DNA of 64,000 bases, taken from positions 3,596,001 to 3,660,000 of the forward strand of contig OZ255625.1 of the NCBI GenBank assembly GCA_965276755.1, read 5' to 3'. Shown piece by piece: positions 26,082 to 34,067 of the stretch. The notes below the pieces were generated by a model. It did not search any database and was not told the DNA's origin. It worked only from the letters and a program-made list of their open reading frames with translations. Position 1 is the stretch's first letter. Every line of letters starts with the position of its first letter. The translations under genes were made by a program, and so were the position numbers. The stretch comes from CAJCIS01 sp965276755. Its GTDB lineage: Bacteria; Pseudomonadota; Alphaproteobacteria; Acetobacterales; Acetobacteraceae.

Positions 26082-27380
26082 TTAGGGCTCAATAACCAGA
26101 TCGGGCCGCAATACGGCAGCCATGTCCTCGCATCCAACCGTGCCGAAGTCGCAGATCAGGTCCAGCGCGTCGACCTCGGCCGCGCGTGCCAGTGCCGCGT
26201 CCTCATCGCCCCCGTTCGTGGCGAGTCCCAGCACAAGCCGGTCACACTGCGCGCGCAAGGCGGCCACCGCCTCCAAATTGAAACTGTCCGCCTGCCCGGA
26301 AACCAGCGCCGTGCGCAGCCCCGCTTGACGCCACAGCGCAATCTGCTCCGCCGCGGCGTCCGCGCCCATGATCTTGCGCCTGGCGCGGCCTTGCGGCGTC
26401 AGCGCGGCCAGCAGGTCGTCCGCGGTAGCCACGGCCATGCCCGGCCTGCCGGCGCTCAGCACCATGGCAAGGCAGGCGATGCGTACCGAAAGCAGCAGGT
26501 CGTGTCCCGCGGCCAACGAAGCGGCGATGGCGGCCACCGCGGTGTCGCCCGCACCCGTGAAGTCGAACGTCTCGCCGGCGGCCGGAGGCACCGCGGTCTC
26601 GGTCTCGGCCGTGACCAGGAAAAACCCCGCGGCCCTTCGGTTGACCGCGACCGCGCCGAAGCCGTGCGAGGCGCGCAGCCAGCGGCAGGCGCCGGCAATC
26701 TGGCGATCGGTCTTGACCGCCATGCCGGTGGCCGCGGCAAGCGCGCGCTGCGTGAGCACCACAACGTCCGCGCCGGCGAAGCGGTCCAGATCAACGCCGC
26801 GCGGGTCGGCGACCACGATCCGCCCCGCCTCGCGCGCCGCGGCGATCACCCGGCTCGGGATGTCGCCGGCCAGCACGCCCTTGGCGTAATCGCTCAGCAC
26901 GGTAACGCTGGTGGCGGCCAGTGCGTCACCGGCAATGCGCAGCATGCGCTCGGCCAGCTTGGGGTGGATGGCCGAGGTCACCTCCTGGTCGGTGCGCAGG
27001 AGCTGCTGGCCGTCAGCCACGAAGCGCGTCTTGACCGTGGTGCAGCGGCTGCCCTGAACGAGAAGCCAGGGTTCGACATTGAGCTGGCCGCCGATCAGGC
27101 CCGTGAGGTCGCTGCCCGCCTGGTCGTCACCAATGACAGAAACGAGGGCGGCCGCGGCACCGAGTGCCGTCAGGTTGCGCACGACGTTGCCAGCGCCGCC
27201 CGGTAGCGCCAGCTCGCGTGTGACGGCAAGGACGGGAACCGGGGCTTCGGGGCTGATACGGTTGACGGTGCCGTAGACGTAGCGGTCGAGCATGGTATCG
27301 CCGAGCACCAGCACACTGGCGCGCGATAGCCTGCCTATCGCTGCCGCGAGGGTAGGCTCCGCTGGGCCGGTCACCGTCAT
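26082..27380 (-). CDS. hldE: HldE-like heptose kinase with a degenerate adenylyltransferase domain
   Basis: About 432 residues. Residues 1-320 form a complete PfkB-type kinase that would make heptose-1,7-bisphosphate: GDTMLDRYVYGTVNRISPEA at the start and DFTGAGDTAVAA at the catalytic aspartate. The second domain, normally the ADP-heptose-forming nucleotidyltransferase, has lost its HxGH motif: the usual FDLLHPGH region reads ADSFNLEA. It also lacks a central segment and ends early at LRPDLVIEP. The stop is inside a family 1 repeat. The kinase is probably active; the transferase probably is not. ATG 27380 is chosen by homology. Confidence 0.87.
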   Translation of the reverse strand: MTVTGPAEPTLAAAIGRLSRASVLVLGDTMLDRYVYGTVNRISPEAPVPVLAVTRELALPGGAGNVVRNLTALGAAAALVSVIGDDQAGSDLTGLIGGQLNVEPWLLVQGSRCTTVKTRFVADGQQLLRTDQEVTSAIHPKLAERMLRIAGDALAATSVTVLSDYAKGVLAGDIPSRVIAAAREAGRIVVADPRGVDLDRFAGADVVVLTQRALAAATGMAVKTDRQIAGACRWLRASHGFGAVAVNRRAAGFFLVTAETETAVPPAAGETFDFTGAGDTAVAAIAASLAAGHDLLLSVRIACLAMVLSAGRPGMAVATADDLLAALTPQGRARRKIMGADAAAEQIALWRQAGLRTALVSGQADSFNLEAVAALRAQCDRLVLGLATNGGDEDAALARAAEVDALDLICDFGTVGCEDMAAVLRPDLVIEP

Positions 27381-27430
27381 GGAGCCATGGGTAAGTGTAC
27401 GGGCTGCGGAAGACAAGCAAAGAAGACGAA

Positions 27431-27530
27431 GATTGGGGGGATGTGCCATCCCCCCCAACCCCCCGTCATTATTTTAAAAGAGGCCTAAATGAAGACGGGG
27501 GTCGGGGGCGATGGCACATCTCCCCCAGTC
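27431..27530. repeat. Family 1 repeat, facing pair
   Basis: Arms 27431-27467 and 27494-27530 around a TATTTTAAAAGAGGCCTAAA centre. The right arm has shortened G-runs (GACGGGGGTCGGGGGCGATGG). It lies between divergent hldE and the response regulator gene. Confidence 0.92.
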
Positions 27531-27613
27531 TTTTGTAGCTGCCGATCGCCAACATTGCCTCAACTCGAAACACCACCGCAGCGTTATTGCGCATGCTGGC
27601 AGGGGGAGCGGCA

Positions 27614-28003
27614 ATGGCGGGCGAGCGTATTCTGATCGTGGAGGATGAGTTTCTCATCCGTGCCACGCTGGTCGAGGTGTTGGAGGACGACGGCTACGAG
27701 GTGATTGCCGCCGAGAGCGGCGAGGAGGCGCTGGAACTGCTCCGCTCCGATGGCGGGGTAGCACTGATGATGACCGACATGCAGTTGAGCGGGGCGATGG
27801 ACGGGCTGACCCTGGCCTCGGCCGCGCGGGGCGTGCGCGGGGGCATGCCGGTGATTTTCATGACCGGACGGCCGGACCGCGTGCCCTCGCTCGACCCCAT
27901 GACCGAGGCGATGGTCAGCAAGCCTTACACCAGCAGCGAGGTCACGGCCGCGATCACGCGGCTGCTGGCACCCTCTCGTGCGGCCGATCGGGAGACGTCC
28001 TGA
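27614..28003 (+). CDS. Single-domain response regulator
   Basis: A 129-residue receiver domain without an output domain. RILIVEDEFLIRATLVEVL holds the acidic pair, MMTDMQLSG the phosphorylated aspartate, PVIFMTGRPD the conserved threonine and SKPYTSSEV the lysine. Such CheY-like proteins are often found with HWE or hybrid histidine kinases in alphaproteobacteria, but no kinase gene is adjacent. ATG 27614 follows AGGGGGAG. Confidence 0.9.
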   Translation: MAGERILIVEDEFLIRATLVEVLEDDGYEVIAAESGEEALELLRSDGGVALMMTDMQLSGAMDGLTLASAARGVRGGMPVIFMTGRPDRVPSLDPMTEAMVSKPYTSSEVTAAITRLLAPSRAADRETS

Positions 28004-28059
28004 CGCTTGTCCGCGGTCGCGTTTTCAGCGATTTAAGCGGCAATAATAGGGAGACAACC

Positions 28060-29034
28060 ATGTTGGCCAAGTTGACGGCGCGGCGGATGTTCGCCTGGGC
28101 GCTGGCGGCCATGCTGCACACGCCGCAGGGCGCGATCGCAGCGCCCGCCGATGCCGCCAAGCTGGCGCCAGGTGAGCACGACGCGGCGCTGGCCGATATC
28201 CGCCTGCATTACGCCGTGGCCGGAACGGGGCCGTTGCTTTTCGTGGCCGCGCCCGGGTGGGGTCCGGGCTCGCTTTACCTGCAGCGCGGCCTGGCACCGC
28301 TGCAGGCGCACAACACGCTGGTCTTCATCGATCCGCGTGGCAGCGGCAAATCCGCGCGTCCGGCTGACGCTGCGAAAATGAGCGGCGCAGACATGGCCGA
28401 TGACATCGAGCATCTGCGGCAATATCTCGGCCTGGGTAAGATCGCGCTGCTGGGCCATTCCGACGGCGCGGCAATCGCACTCGATTATGCCGAGCGCTAT
28501 CCCGCCACGCTGAGCCGCCTGATCTTCGTCGATGGCACGACGCACGGACAGAGTGCCAATGATCACGAGGAGGGCTACGAAGAGCAGCGCATCATGACGC
28601 GCATCAGCCAGGACGCGCGCTACAAGGCCGCGGTTGCGTTCATGGGCAGCGAGCAGCCACCGGCCGACGATCATGCCTTTGCCGAGGCCATGCAGAAGGA
28701 ATTGCCTGTCTATTTCGCCGATCCGCAAAAGAACCTGGCCGCTTTCACGGCGACGAATACCGGCGCGCTGCCATCCTCATGGGCCGTTGTGGCGCAATCC
28801 AAGGCGGATCGCGCGCATGACTGGCATGAGGAAGAGCGGCTGGGCCAGGTGCGTGCGCCGACATTAGTCATTGTGGGCAAGCAGGATTGGATTTGCCCTG
28901 TTCTGATTGCGCAGCATGTCAGCGCCGGGATTGCGGGAGCCAAGCTGGTGGTTATTGATGGCAGCGGACATTTTCCGTGGATCGAGCAGCAGACAGCGTT
29001 TTTTCAAAGTGTCGAGAATTTTCTGGCGAGCTGA
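28060..29034 (+). CDS. Exported alpha/beta hydrolase
   Basis: A 324-residue protein with an N-terminal signal peptide (FAWALAAMLHTPQGAIAAP) and an alpha/beta-hydrolase fold. The nucleophile serine is in LLGHSDGAAIALDYA, the oxyanion region near FIDPRGSGKSARP, and the catalytic histidine in DGSGHFPWIEQ. PTLVIVGKQDWICP supplies the acid strand. The pattern resembles proline-iminopeptidase-like hydrolases; substrate unknown. The mature enzyme should act in the periplasm. Confidence 0.87.
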   Translation: MLAKLTARRMFAWALAAMLHTPQGAIAAPADAAKLAPGEHDAALADIRLHYAVAGTGPLLFVAAPGWGPGSLYLQRGLAPLQAHNTLVFIDPRGSGKSARPADAAKMSGADMADDIEHLRQYLGLGKIALLGHSDGAAIALDYAERYPATLSRLIFVDGTTHGQSANDHEEGYEEQRIMTRISQDARYKAAVAFMGSEQPPADDHAFAEAMQKELPVYFADPQKNLAAFTATNTGALPSSWAVVAQSKADRAHDWHEEERLGQVRAPTLVIVGKQDWICPVLIAQHVSAGIAGAKLVVIDGSGHFPWIEQQTAFFQSVENFLAS

Positions 29035-29044
29035 AGGTAATAAA

Positions 29045-29150
29045 AAGCTGGGGGGGATGTGCCATCCCCCCCAGACCCCCCGTCATTCATTTAGACCTTG
29101 TCCTAACTAAAGACGGGGGTCTGGGGGGGATGGCACATCTCCCCCAGCTT
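29045..29150. repeat. Family 1 repeat, facing pair
   Basis: Arms 29045-29084 and 29112-29150 surround CATTTAGACCTTGTCCTAACTAA. The same centre, with one base changed, occurs at 50889-50916, which points to a recent common source for these two copies. Flanked by AAAAAGCT and AGCTTT, extending the symmetry. Confidence 0.95.
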
Positions 29151-29204
29151 TAACTCTTCGACAATCTCCCCCGTGCAGGATCGCGCTTCAGTGCGGAGGC
29201 GCAA

Positions 29205-29441
29205 ATGGAAATCCTGTGCATCACGGGCCCTGTCCCCGGTGTGGTCACCGCGACCGTCAGCCACGGTATCGACATACGCACCGTCAAGCTGGAGATCGGG
29301 GAGCATCCGTCGGGCGGTTGGCACGCGCGCCGGCTGGCCGCCCCGCTTTGGGGCGTGCGCTGCCATGCAGTGGCGACCGCTGTGCTGCTGGAGGCGGCCG
29401 AGGTGTTTGCCGACGAGCCGATGTTGCTCGCCGCCGACTGA
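29205..29441 (+). CDS. Conserved-looking small protein, unknown
   Basis: A 78-residue ORF starting at ATG 29205 behind CGGAGGCG. Reading ITGPVPGVVTATVSHGIDIR, it looks like a compact mixed alpha/beta protein. No family is recognised. It is followed 50 bases later by the YcgN-like gene on the same strand and may be cotranscribed. Confidence 0.55.
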   Translation: MEILCITGPVPGVVTATVSHGIDIRTVKLEIGEHPSGGWHARRLAAPLWGVRCHAVATAVLLEAAEVFADEPMLLAAD

Positions 29442-29490
29442 GGCGCCGTTGCGTCTGGCGGGATCGTGCGGCCGCCCGCTATAGAGAGGG

Positions 29491-29952
29491 ATGGCGCCCT
29501 TCTGGAAGACCAAAACGCTCCAGCAGATGACTCGCGCGGAATGGGAGTCGCTCTGTGACGGTTGCGGACGATGCTGTCTGCATAAGCTACGTGATGACGA
29601 TACCTCCGCCGTCTGGTGGACCAACGTATCCTGCCGGCTGCTCGATACCGATACGTGCCAATGCGGCGATTACGCCAATCGGCGCCGGCGCGTGCCGGAT
29701 TGCGTGCAGCTAACCCCCAAGGCGCTGGCCGAAATCGACTGGCTGCCGCCCTCCTGCGCGTATCGGCGCGTCAAGGAAGGCGAAGGCCTGGCGTGGTGGC
29801 ATCCGCTGGTCTCGGGTGACCCGAACACGGTACACAGCGCGGGCATATCGGTGCGTGGTCGCGCGATCGACGAACGGCGCGCCGGCCCCCTGGATCACCA
29901 CCTCGCCGAGTGGCCAGGCCAACGCCCCCGCGCCAAACGCAACGTGACCTAA
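29491..29952 (+). CDS. YcgN-family cysteine cluster protein (UPF0260)
   Basis: A 153-residue protein with the family's cysteine spacing: WESLCDGCGRCCLHKL near the start, then NVSCRLLDTDTCQCGDYANR and VPDCVQL. The clusters are thought to bind zinc or an iron-sulfur cluster; molecular function is not known. WLPPSCAYRRVKEGEGLAWW is a further signature of the family. Length is normal. Confidence 0.9.
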   Translation: MAPFWKTKTLQQMTRAEWESLCDGCGRCCLHKLRDDDTSAVWWTNVSCRLLDTDTCQCGDYANRRRRVPDCVQLTPKALAEIDWLPPSCAYRRVKEGEGLAWWHPLVSGDPNTVHSAGISVRGRAIDERRAGPLDHHLAEWPGQRPRAKRNVT

Positions 29953-29956
29953 GCTG

Positions 29957-29994
29957 ATAAAAGTTTCTTGGTTCTTCTTTTCAAAGAAGAACGC
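29957..29994. repeat. Family 2 AT-rich hairpin repeat
   Basis: Perfect ten-base stem GTTCTTCTTT / AAAGAAGAAC with a two-base TC spacer (29971-29992), preceded by AAAAGTTTCTTG. It lies between the convergent YcgN-like and creA genes and may end transcription in one or both directions. Confidence 0.8.
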
Positions 29995-29997
29995 CCT

Positions 29998-30471
29998 TCA
30001 CTGATTAATCGCCACCGCACTGACGCTATTGTAAGGCGAGCCCTCCGGCGTAAGCGCCTGCGTGGACCACACCAGATACACCAGCACCTGCTTTTCCTTA
30101 TCGAACAGGCGCGAGACCCGAATCTCCTTGAACAGCCAGTTCGCGGATGCGCCAAAGACGATTTCATTGTCCGGCAGATTGCCTTTGAGCGAAACGTGGC
30201 CCGTCGCACGGCACGCAATCGAGAAACGGCTTGGGTCCGTCGCCAAGCCCAGCGAGCCCTTGATGCCGCCGGTCTCCGCGCGCGACATATAGCATGACAC
30301 GCCATCGACTTTCGGATCGTCGTAGCGATCGACGACGATGCGATCATTGCGCCCGAGCAGCTTGAATGTCGTGCTGACATTGCCGATGCGCGTGTAATCG
30401 GACGCGGCCGCGGCGCCCTGCGCGAACAGTCCCGCCGCAATCAGGGCAACAAGGAAATGGGTGCGCGTCAT
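29998..30471 (-). CDS. creA: CreA family exported protein
   Basis: A 157-residue protein with signal peptide (HFLVALIAAGLFAQGAAA). The mature part carries the CreA pattern: FKLLGRNDRIVVDRYDDPKV, then GVSCYMSRAETGG, GSLGLATDPSRFSIACR and VSRLFDKEKQVLVYL. CreA proteins are periplasmic and of unknown function. ATG 30471 overlaps the msrA stop (ATGA), so the two are coupled. Confidence 0.92.
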   Translation of the reverse strand: MTRTHFLVALIAAGLFAQGAAAASDYTRIGNVSTTFKLLGRNDRIVVDRYDDPKVDGVSCYMSRAETGGIKGSLGLATDPSRFSIACRATGHVSLKGNLPDNEIVFGASANWLFKEIRVSRLFDKEKQVLVYLVWSTQALTPEGSPYNSVSAVAINQ

Positions 30472-31022
30472 GCCGCGCGAACCTTCAGCCGGTCGGCGAA
30501 ATGCTTGCGGAACTTGACAACCTTGGGGGCGACGACCGCCTGGCAGTAGCCGCTCCACGGATTGCGCGCGAAGTAATCGTCGTGCTCGTCTTCGGCAGGC
30601 CAGAATTGGGTCAGATCGGCAATTTCGGTCACCAGCTTGCCGGGATAGAGGCCCGCCGCGGCAATTTCAGCCATGACGGCTTCGGCAGTGGCGCGCTGCT
30701 CGGGCGAGGTGACGAAGACGGCCGAGCGGTACTGCGTGCCGACGTCGGCACCCTGGCGGTCCTTGGTCGTTGGATCGTGAATGGTGAAGAAGACGCGCAG
30801 CAGATCGGCGAAGTCCAGCTGGGCGGGATCATAGGTAATGCGCACGACCTCGGCATGCCCGGTTCGGCCGGAGCAGACGTCCTTGTAGCGCGGCGCCTCT
30901 GTATGGCCGCCGGCGTAGCCGGATTTGACCGACAGGACGCCGCGTAAGTCCGAAAACACGGCTTCAAGGCACCAGAAGCAGCCGCCGGCTAGTACCGCCT
31001 CTGATTGCTGTGTGTTGGCCAT
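30468..31022 (-). CDS. msrA: Peptide-methionine (S)-S-oxide reductase
   Basis: MsrA repairs oxidised methionine in proteins. The 184-residue protein shows the catalytic GGCFWCLEAVF motif at the N-terminus, then GYAGGHTEAPRYKDVCSGRTGHAEVV and FFTIHDPTTKDRQGADVGTQYRS, all conserved. Only the peroxidatic cysteine and the nearby ones in CFWC are positioned for catalysis. ATG 31022 is chosen; it lies 40 bases from a family 1 arm. Confidence 0.96.
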   Translation of the reverse strand: MANTQQSEAVLAGGCFWCLEAVFSDLRGVLSVKSGYAGGHTEAPRYKDVCSGRTGHAEVVRITYDPAQLDFADLLRVFFTIHDPTTKDRQGADVGTQYRSAVFVTSPEQRATAEAVMAEIAAAGLYPGKLVTEIADLTQFWPAEDEHDDYFARNPWSGYCQAVVAPKVVKFRKHFADRLKVRAA

Positions 31023-31060
31023 GGTGGAAATCCTCCCGTTAGTGAAGCAAGGAAGAAAAA

Positions 31061-31098
31061 CTTGGGGGGACCGTGCCGGTCCCCCCAAACCCCCCGTC
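31061..31098 (-). repeat. Family 1 repeat, single arm
   Basis: A minus-oriented arm with a perfect GGGGGGACC / GTGCC / GGTCCCCCC hairpin, followed by AAACCCCCCGTC. It is the most stable-looking stem of the set. It lies in the leader of msrA, downstream of the cold-shock gene. Confidence 0.92.
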
Positions 31099-31160
31099 AT
31101 CATTTTGACTTGCTCGTCTTGCGGGAGATGGCGATTGCCCACGCGTGTTTTCAGGGGCGC

Positions 31161-31193
31161 AAAAAGAAGCCGCCTTCCTGATAGAAGGCGGCT
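31161..31193 (-). terminator. Rho-independent terminator of the cold-shock gene
   Basis: On the minus strand a GCCGCCTTC / GAAGGCGGC stem with a short loop is followed by TTCTTTTTG. It lies 20 bases after the stop of the cold-shock gene and has the classic intrinsic-terminator layout. Confidence 0.88.
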
Positions 31194-31213
31194 TTGCTGT
31201 TGCCTTAGCCGCG

Positions 31214-32008
31214 TTACGAAACGCGGATGGAGGCCGCTTCGGGACCCTTCTGGCCCTGTGTGATCTGAATCGTCACCCGCTGGCCCTCGGCAAGCTCGGT
31301 CAGCCCGGCACGACGCAGGGCGGAGGCGTGCACGAACACATCCTTGCCGCCATCCTCGGGCGCAATGAAGCCGAACCCCTTGGCCTGGTTGTACCACTTG
31401 ACCGTGCCCTGCTGCTCAGGGCCCGAAGCGACAGGTGCATCGAAACCGCGGCGCGGCGCACCGAAACCGCCACCACCGCCACCCCCACCATAGCCACCAC
31501 CGCCGGCGCGATCGCCACCATAACCGCCGCCGCCGCCACCATAGCCGCCGCCACCGCCGGCGCGATCGCCGTAGCCACCTCCGCCGCCAGGAGCACCGAA
31601 GCCGCCGGTGCGCGGCGCACGTGGTGCCGCAGGTGCGGCACTCGCCGTGCTCTCATCGACCTCGATCACTTCGGTGACCTGCGGGCCTTTCTGGCCCTGG
31701 CCCACGCGCACCTTGAGCGTGGCACCTGGGTTCACACTGGTGGCACCGGTACGTGCCAGAACGGAGGCGTGCAGAAACACGTCGCCCGCACCCTCGCCGA
31801 GTTCGACGAAGCCGAAGCCTTTCTCTGCGTTGAACCACTTGACCACGGCCGAGCTTTCGGGACCCGTCGAGGTCATGGGCGCCGCCATGGGGCTGGCAGG
31901 CCGCCGCGCGAAGGACGGCGCAGGGGTTGGATCGGGAAAGGAGGGAAAATCGTCGCCAAAGCCCCGATCGCCGCGCTTGCGTCGCTGCCAGTTATCCGTC
32001 TTCGCCAT
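31214..32008 (-). CDS. Double cold-shock-domain protein with a glycine-rich linker
   Basis: A 264-residue nucleic-acid-binding protein. Two cold-shock domains (about residues 50-117: VVKWFNAEKGFGFVEL with DVFLHASV; about 200-264: TVKWYNQAKGFGFIAPEDGG with DVFVHASA) each carry RNP1- and RNP2-like aromatic motifs. They are joined by about 70 residues of Gly/Tyr-rich GGGGGYGG-type repeats, as in alphaproteobacterial two-domain Csp proteins. The linker resembles low-complexity RNA-binding segments. The gene has its own terminator and a structured leader. Confidence 0.93.
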   Translation of the reverse strand: MAKTDNWQRRKRGDRGFGDDFPSFPDPTPAPSFARRPASPMAAPMTSTGPESSAVVKWFNAEKGFGFVELGEGAGDVFLHASVLARTGATSVNPGATLKVRVGQGQKGPQVTEVIEVDESTASAAPAAPRAPRTGGFGAPGGGGGYGDRAGGGGGYGGGGGGYGGDRAGGGGYGGGGGGGGFGAPRRGFDAPVASGPEQQGTVKWYNQAKGFGFIAPEDGGKDVFVHASALRRAGLTELAEGQRVTIQITQGQKGPEAASIRVS

Positions 32009-32034
32009 ACTTCAGGTCGTCCGTAAACAATAAG

Positions 32035-32078
32035 GCACTGGGGGCTTGGGCCAGCGTTCCGCGCTGGGTCCCCAGTGC
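32035..32078 (-). promoter_or_regulatory. Long hairpin in the leader of the cold-shock gene
   Basis: GCACTGGGG (32035-32043) pairs with CCCCAGTGC (32070-32078), and inside it CCAGCG (32051-32056) pairs with CGCTGG (32062-32067). On the minus strand this 44-base structure would lie 27-70 bases before the cold-shock start codon. A role as a temperature-responsive leader is inference; it could also be a terminator or protein site. Confidence 0.5.
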
Positions 32079-32255
32079 AGGGACCGCCACCATACACCGG
32101 ACCGGCCTTGTGGGAAGCCCCACAATGCCGCCAAGCCAGTGGTCACACGCAAAAAACAGGATTGTCCAGACCGGGTCGGCCGGCAAGAGGTGCTGGCAGA
32201 AAACGCCTCGTCTGGCCGTGCGTTGGAGGCGCCTAGAGACGCAGGAGTGTCGGAG

Positions 32256-32588
32256 ATGGACCAGCTTGACCGCAACCCGCTTGAGCCGCCCGACGAGGCG
32301 CTCGCGCAGCGCATTCGTGAACGCGCCTATCATCTTTGGGAAGCGGACGGGTGCCCGGACAACCAGTCGGAAGAATATTGGGACCGCGCGGAGACCCTGA
32401 CGCGCATGGAAGTAGCGCCGCATGCGGGTGAACTGCCCAACCCTGCCACACAGCCGGGCGCAGACCCGAATCGTAAGCAAATCGTCGAGGAAGCCGCCAT
32501 ACAGGATAATTTGGGCGAATTCCCGGATCGATTCAGTGACCAAGGCGAACGGCCGCAGACGCCAAGCCGAGAAAACCTAAAAGAGTAA
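32256..32588 (+). CDS. DUF2934 domain protein
   Basis: A 110-residue hydrophilic protein. ALAQRIRERAYHLWEADGCP, then YWDRAETLTR, is the short DUF2934 motif, of unknown function and frequent in rhizobia and relatives. The rest is low-complexity and polar. ATG 32256 follows CGGAG. The last codons run into a family 2 repeat, which provides the TAA stop. Confidence 0.82.
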   Translation: MDQLDRNPLEPPDEALAQRIRERAYHLWEADGCPDNQSEEYWDRAETLTRMEVAPHAGELPNPATQPGADPNRKQIVEEAAIQDNLGEFPDRFSDQGERPQTPSRENLKE

Positions 32589-32658
32589 AAGTTTTTTGGT
32601 TCTTTTTTTCAAAAAAGAACAAGACTTCTTTTTGAAAAAAGAAGCAAAAGCTTTTGCT
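32587..32658. repeat. Family 2 AT-rich repeat, facing pair
   Basis: Left unit: AAAAGTTTTTTG then GTTCTTTTTT / AAAAAAGAAC. Right unit: CTTCTTTTT / AAAAAGAAG, then the perfect palindrome GCAAAAG-CTTTTGC (32643-32656). It fills the space between the convergent DUF2934 and O-antigen-ligase-like genes and could terminate both. Confidence 0.88.
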
Positions 32659-32661
32659 CGT

Positions 32662-33870
32662 TCAGATCTCGCGCGCGGATAGGCCTAGGCCGAGTAAAAG
32701 AAATATCCAGCCGGCATTGGGCATTGATGTGAAGGCGCTGGTTGACGCTGGGGGCCACATTGCGAGAATGAAACCGACGAGCAACCCAGCGCGCGCCGCG
32801 GTCATCGGGCCGCGCGCCAAGGCGGCCCCGGCAGTTGCAACCATAAGCGTGAACAGTAGCAGCAGGGGCAGCCCGCCATTGTCGGCCTGTTCCAGATAGT
32901 AATTGTGCGGATGGATGTTGCACGCCTCGCCGGCCAAGCTGGCGGCCGGGTCCGCGCAGCCGCGCCGGAATGCGTCAAAGCCTTGGCCAACCCAGGGGTG
33001 TTGCCGTGCCATGCCAACCGCGCGCTGCCAGATCTGGCCATAGGCGCTGTCCGCAAAATGATCGAGCTGTTCGTGCGTGTGGACGATCAGCTTGCCGTAC
33101 GTGGCAGGTGACAGGACCGGCGTGGCCAGCAGCAACAGCAGCCCGACGGCCAGTGACACGCCTAGGGCGACCCGCAGCCTGGGGAGAAGAAGCCCGCTCA
33201 GCACGAGCCCCAGCAGCAGCAGTGCCGATGGCATACGCTGCCCTATCAGCAGCACGCTCGCCGCACCCACTGCCACCAGGAGCACGCCGCCCGCCTGCCG
33301 CAAGCGACCAGATGCGCCGATCAGCTGCGCCGCCGCAGGCAGCAGAACCGCAAACAACGTCAGGATGAGCTCAGGCCCAGCGCGAGGCCGTGCGAAGGGG
33401 CCGGTCAGCGCCCCATCGCTCCAGCGCGCCACGCCGAAGATGTTGTGGCCGGTGAGATATTGCTGCCAGCACTCGATGACAATCCACACAACCGCAAGCC
33501 CAATGGCAATCCATGCGGCGCGGCGCGCGCGTGCGCCCGTCAGCGCCCAGGCGCCGAGTGCCACGGCAAACAGCGGCAGGCGGATGAGAACGAGGGAGAG
33601 CAGCACGCCGCCTGTCCCGAACGCCGAGCAGAGGATTTGCCAAAGCCACCAGGCCAGCGCCACGCAGGCAAAGGCGCGACCGGGGAAAGGGCGAGTCCAG
33701 GTGCGTGCGACCGAGACGTGGACCAGGAACAGGACGTCGGTGACGCCGATCAGGATTTCGGCCAGCGCTCTGGCGTAGAGCAAGGCGAGCGGCAGGCTGA
33801 CCACGCAGACGATGGCGGCCGGCAGAGACAATCGCTCGGCCAGCACGCGCTGATGGAGGGTCAGCCGCAT
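32662..33870 (-). CDS. O-antigen ligase / polymerase-like membrane protein
   Basis: A 402-residue protein with about ten membrane segments. The large periplasmic loop near residues 280-340 reads HPWVGQGFDAFRRGCADP and CNIHPHNYYLEQADNGGL. The H-x-H-N motif there is typical of the Wzy_C/WaaL O-antigen ligase family. It may ligate O-antigen to lipid A core or polymerise polysaccharide. Sequence does not decide between ligase and polymerase. Fits the LPS genes elsewhere in the window but is not clustered with them. Confidence 0.82.
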   Translation of the reverse strand: MRLTLHQRVLAERLSLPAAIVCVVSLPLALLYARALAEILIGVTDVLFLVHVSVARTWTRPFPGRAFACVALAWWLWQILCSAFGTGGVLLSLVLIRLPLFAVALGAWALTGARARRAAWIAIGLAVVWIVIECWQQYLTGHNIFGVARWSDGALTGPFARPRAGPELILTLFAVLLPAAAQLIGASGRLRQAGGVLLVAVGAASVLLIGQRMPSALLLLGLVLSGLLLPRLRVALGVSLAVGLLLLLATPVLSPATYGKLIVHTHEQLDHFADSAYGQIWQRAVGMARQHPWVGQGFDAFRRGCADPAASLAGEACNIHPHNYYLEQADNGGLPLLLLFTLMVATAGAALARGPMTAARAGLLVGFILAMWPPASTSAFTSMPNAGWIFLLLGLGLSAREI

Positions 33871-34067
33871 GACCCTGCTTCCCCCCGAACCGTGCGGCGC
33901 GCAAGTTGGCGCAGAATGTCAGCTAGTGGCGAGGATCGTCATGCGCGCCTTTGGCAATGCCCGTCGCTTTTGGCTAAGGCATTGTTCATATTTGCGAGAT
34001 TGCCCTGGCACGGGCCATGCAGTCATACGCCGCGACGGCATGATGCCGTGGAGAATGGACCAGCGTG

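Noticed and set aside
24762..27530. Composite transposon made of repeat units around ccrM and hldE
   Set aside because: No transposase, no target-site duplications seen, and the enclosed genes are ordinary core genes.
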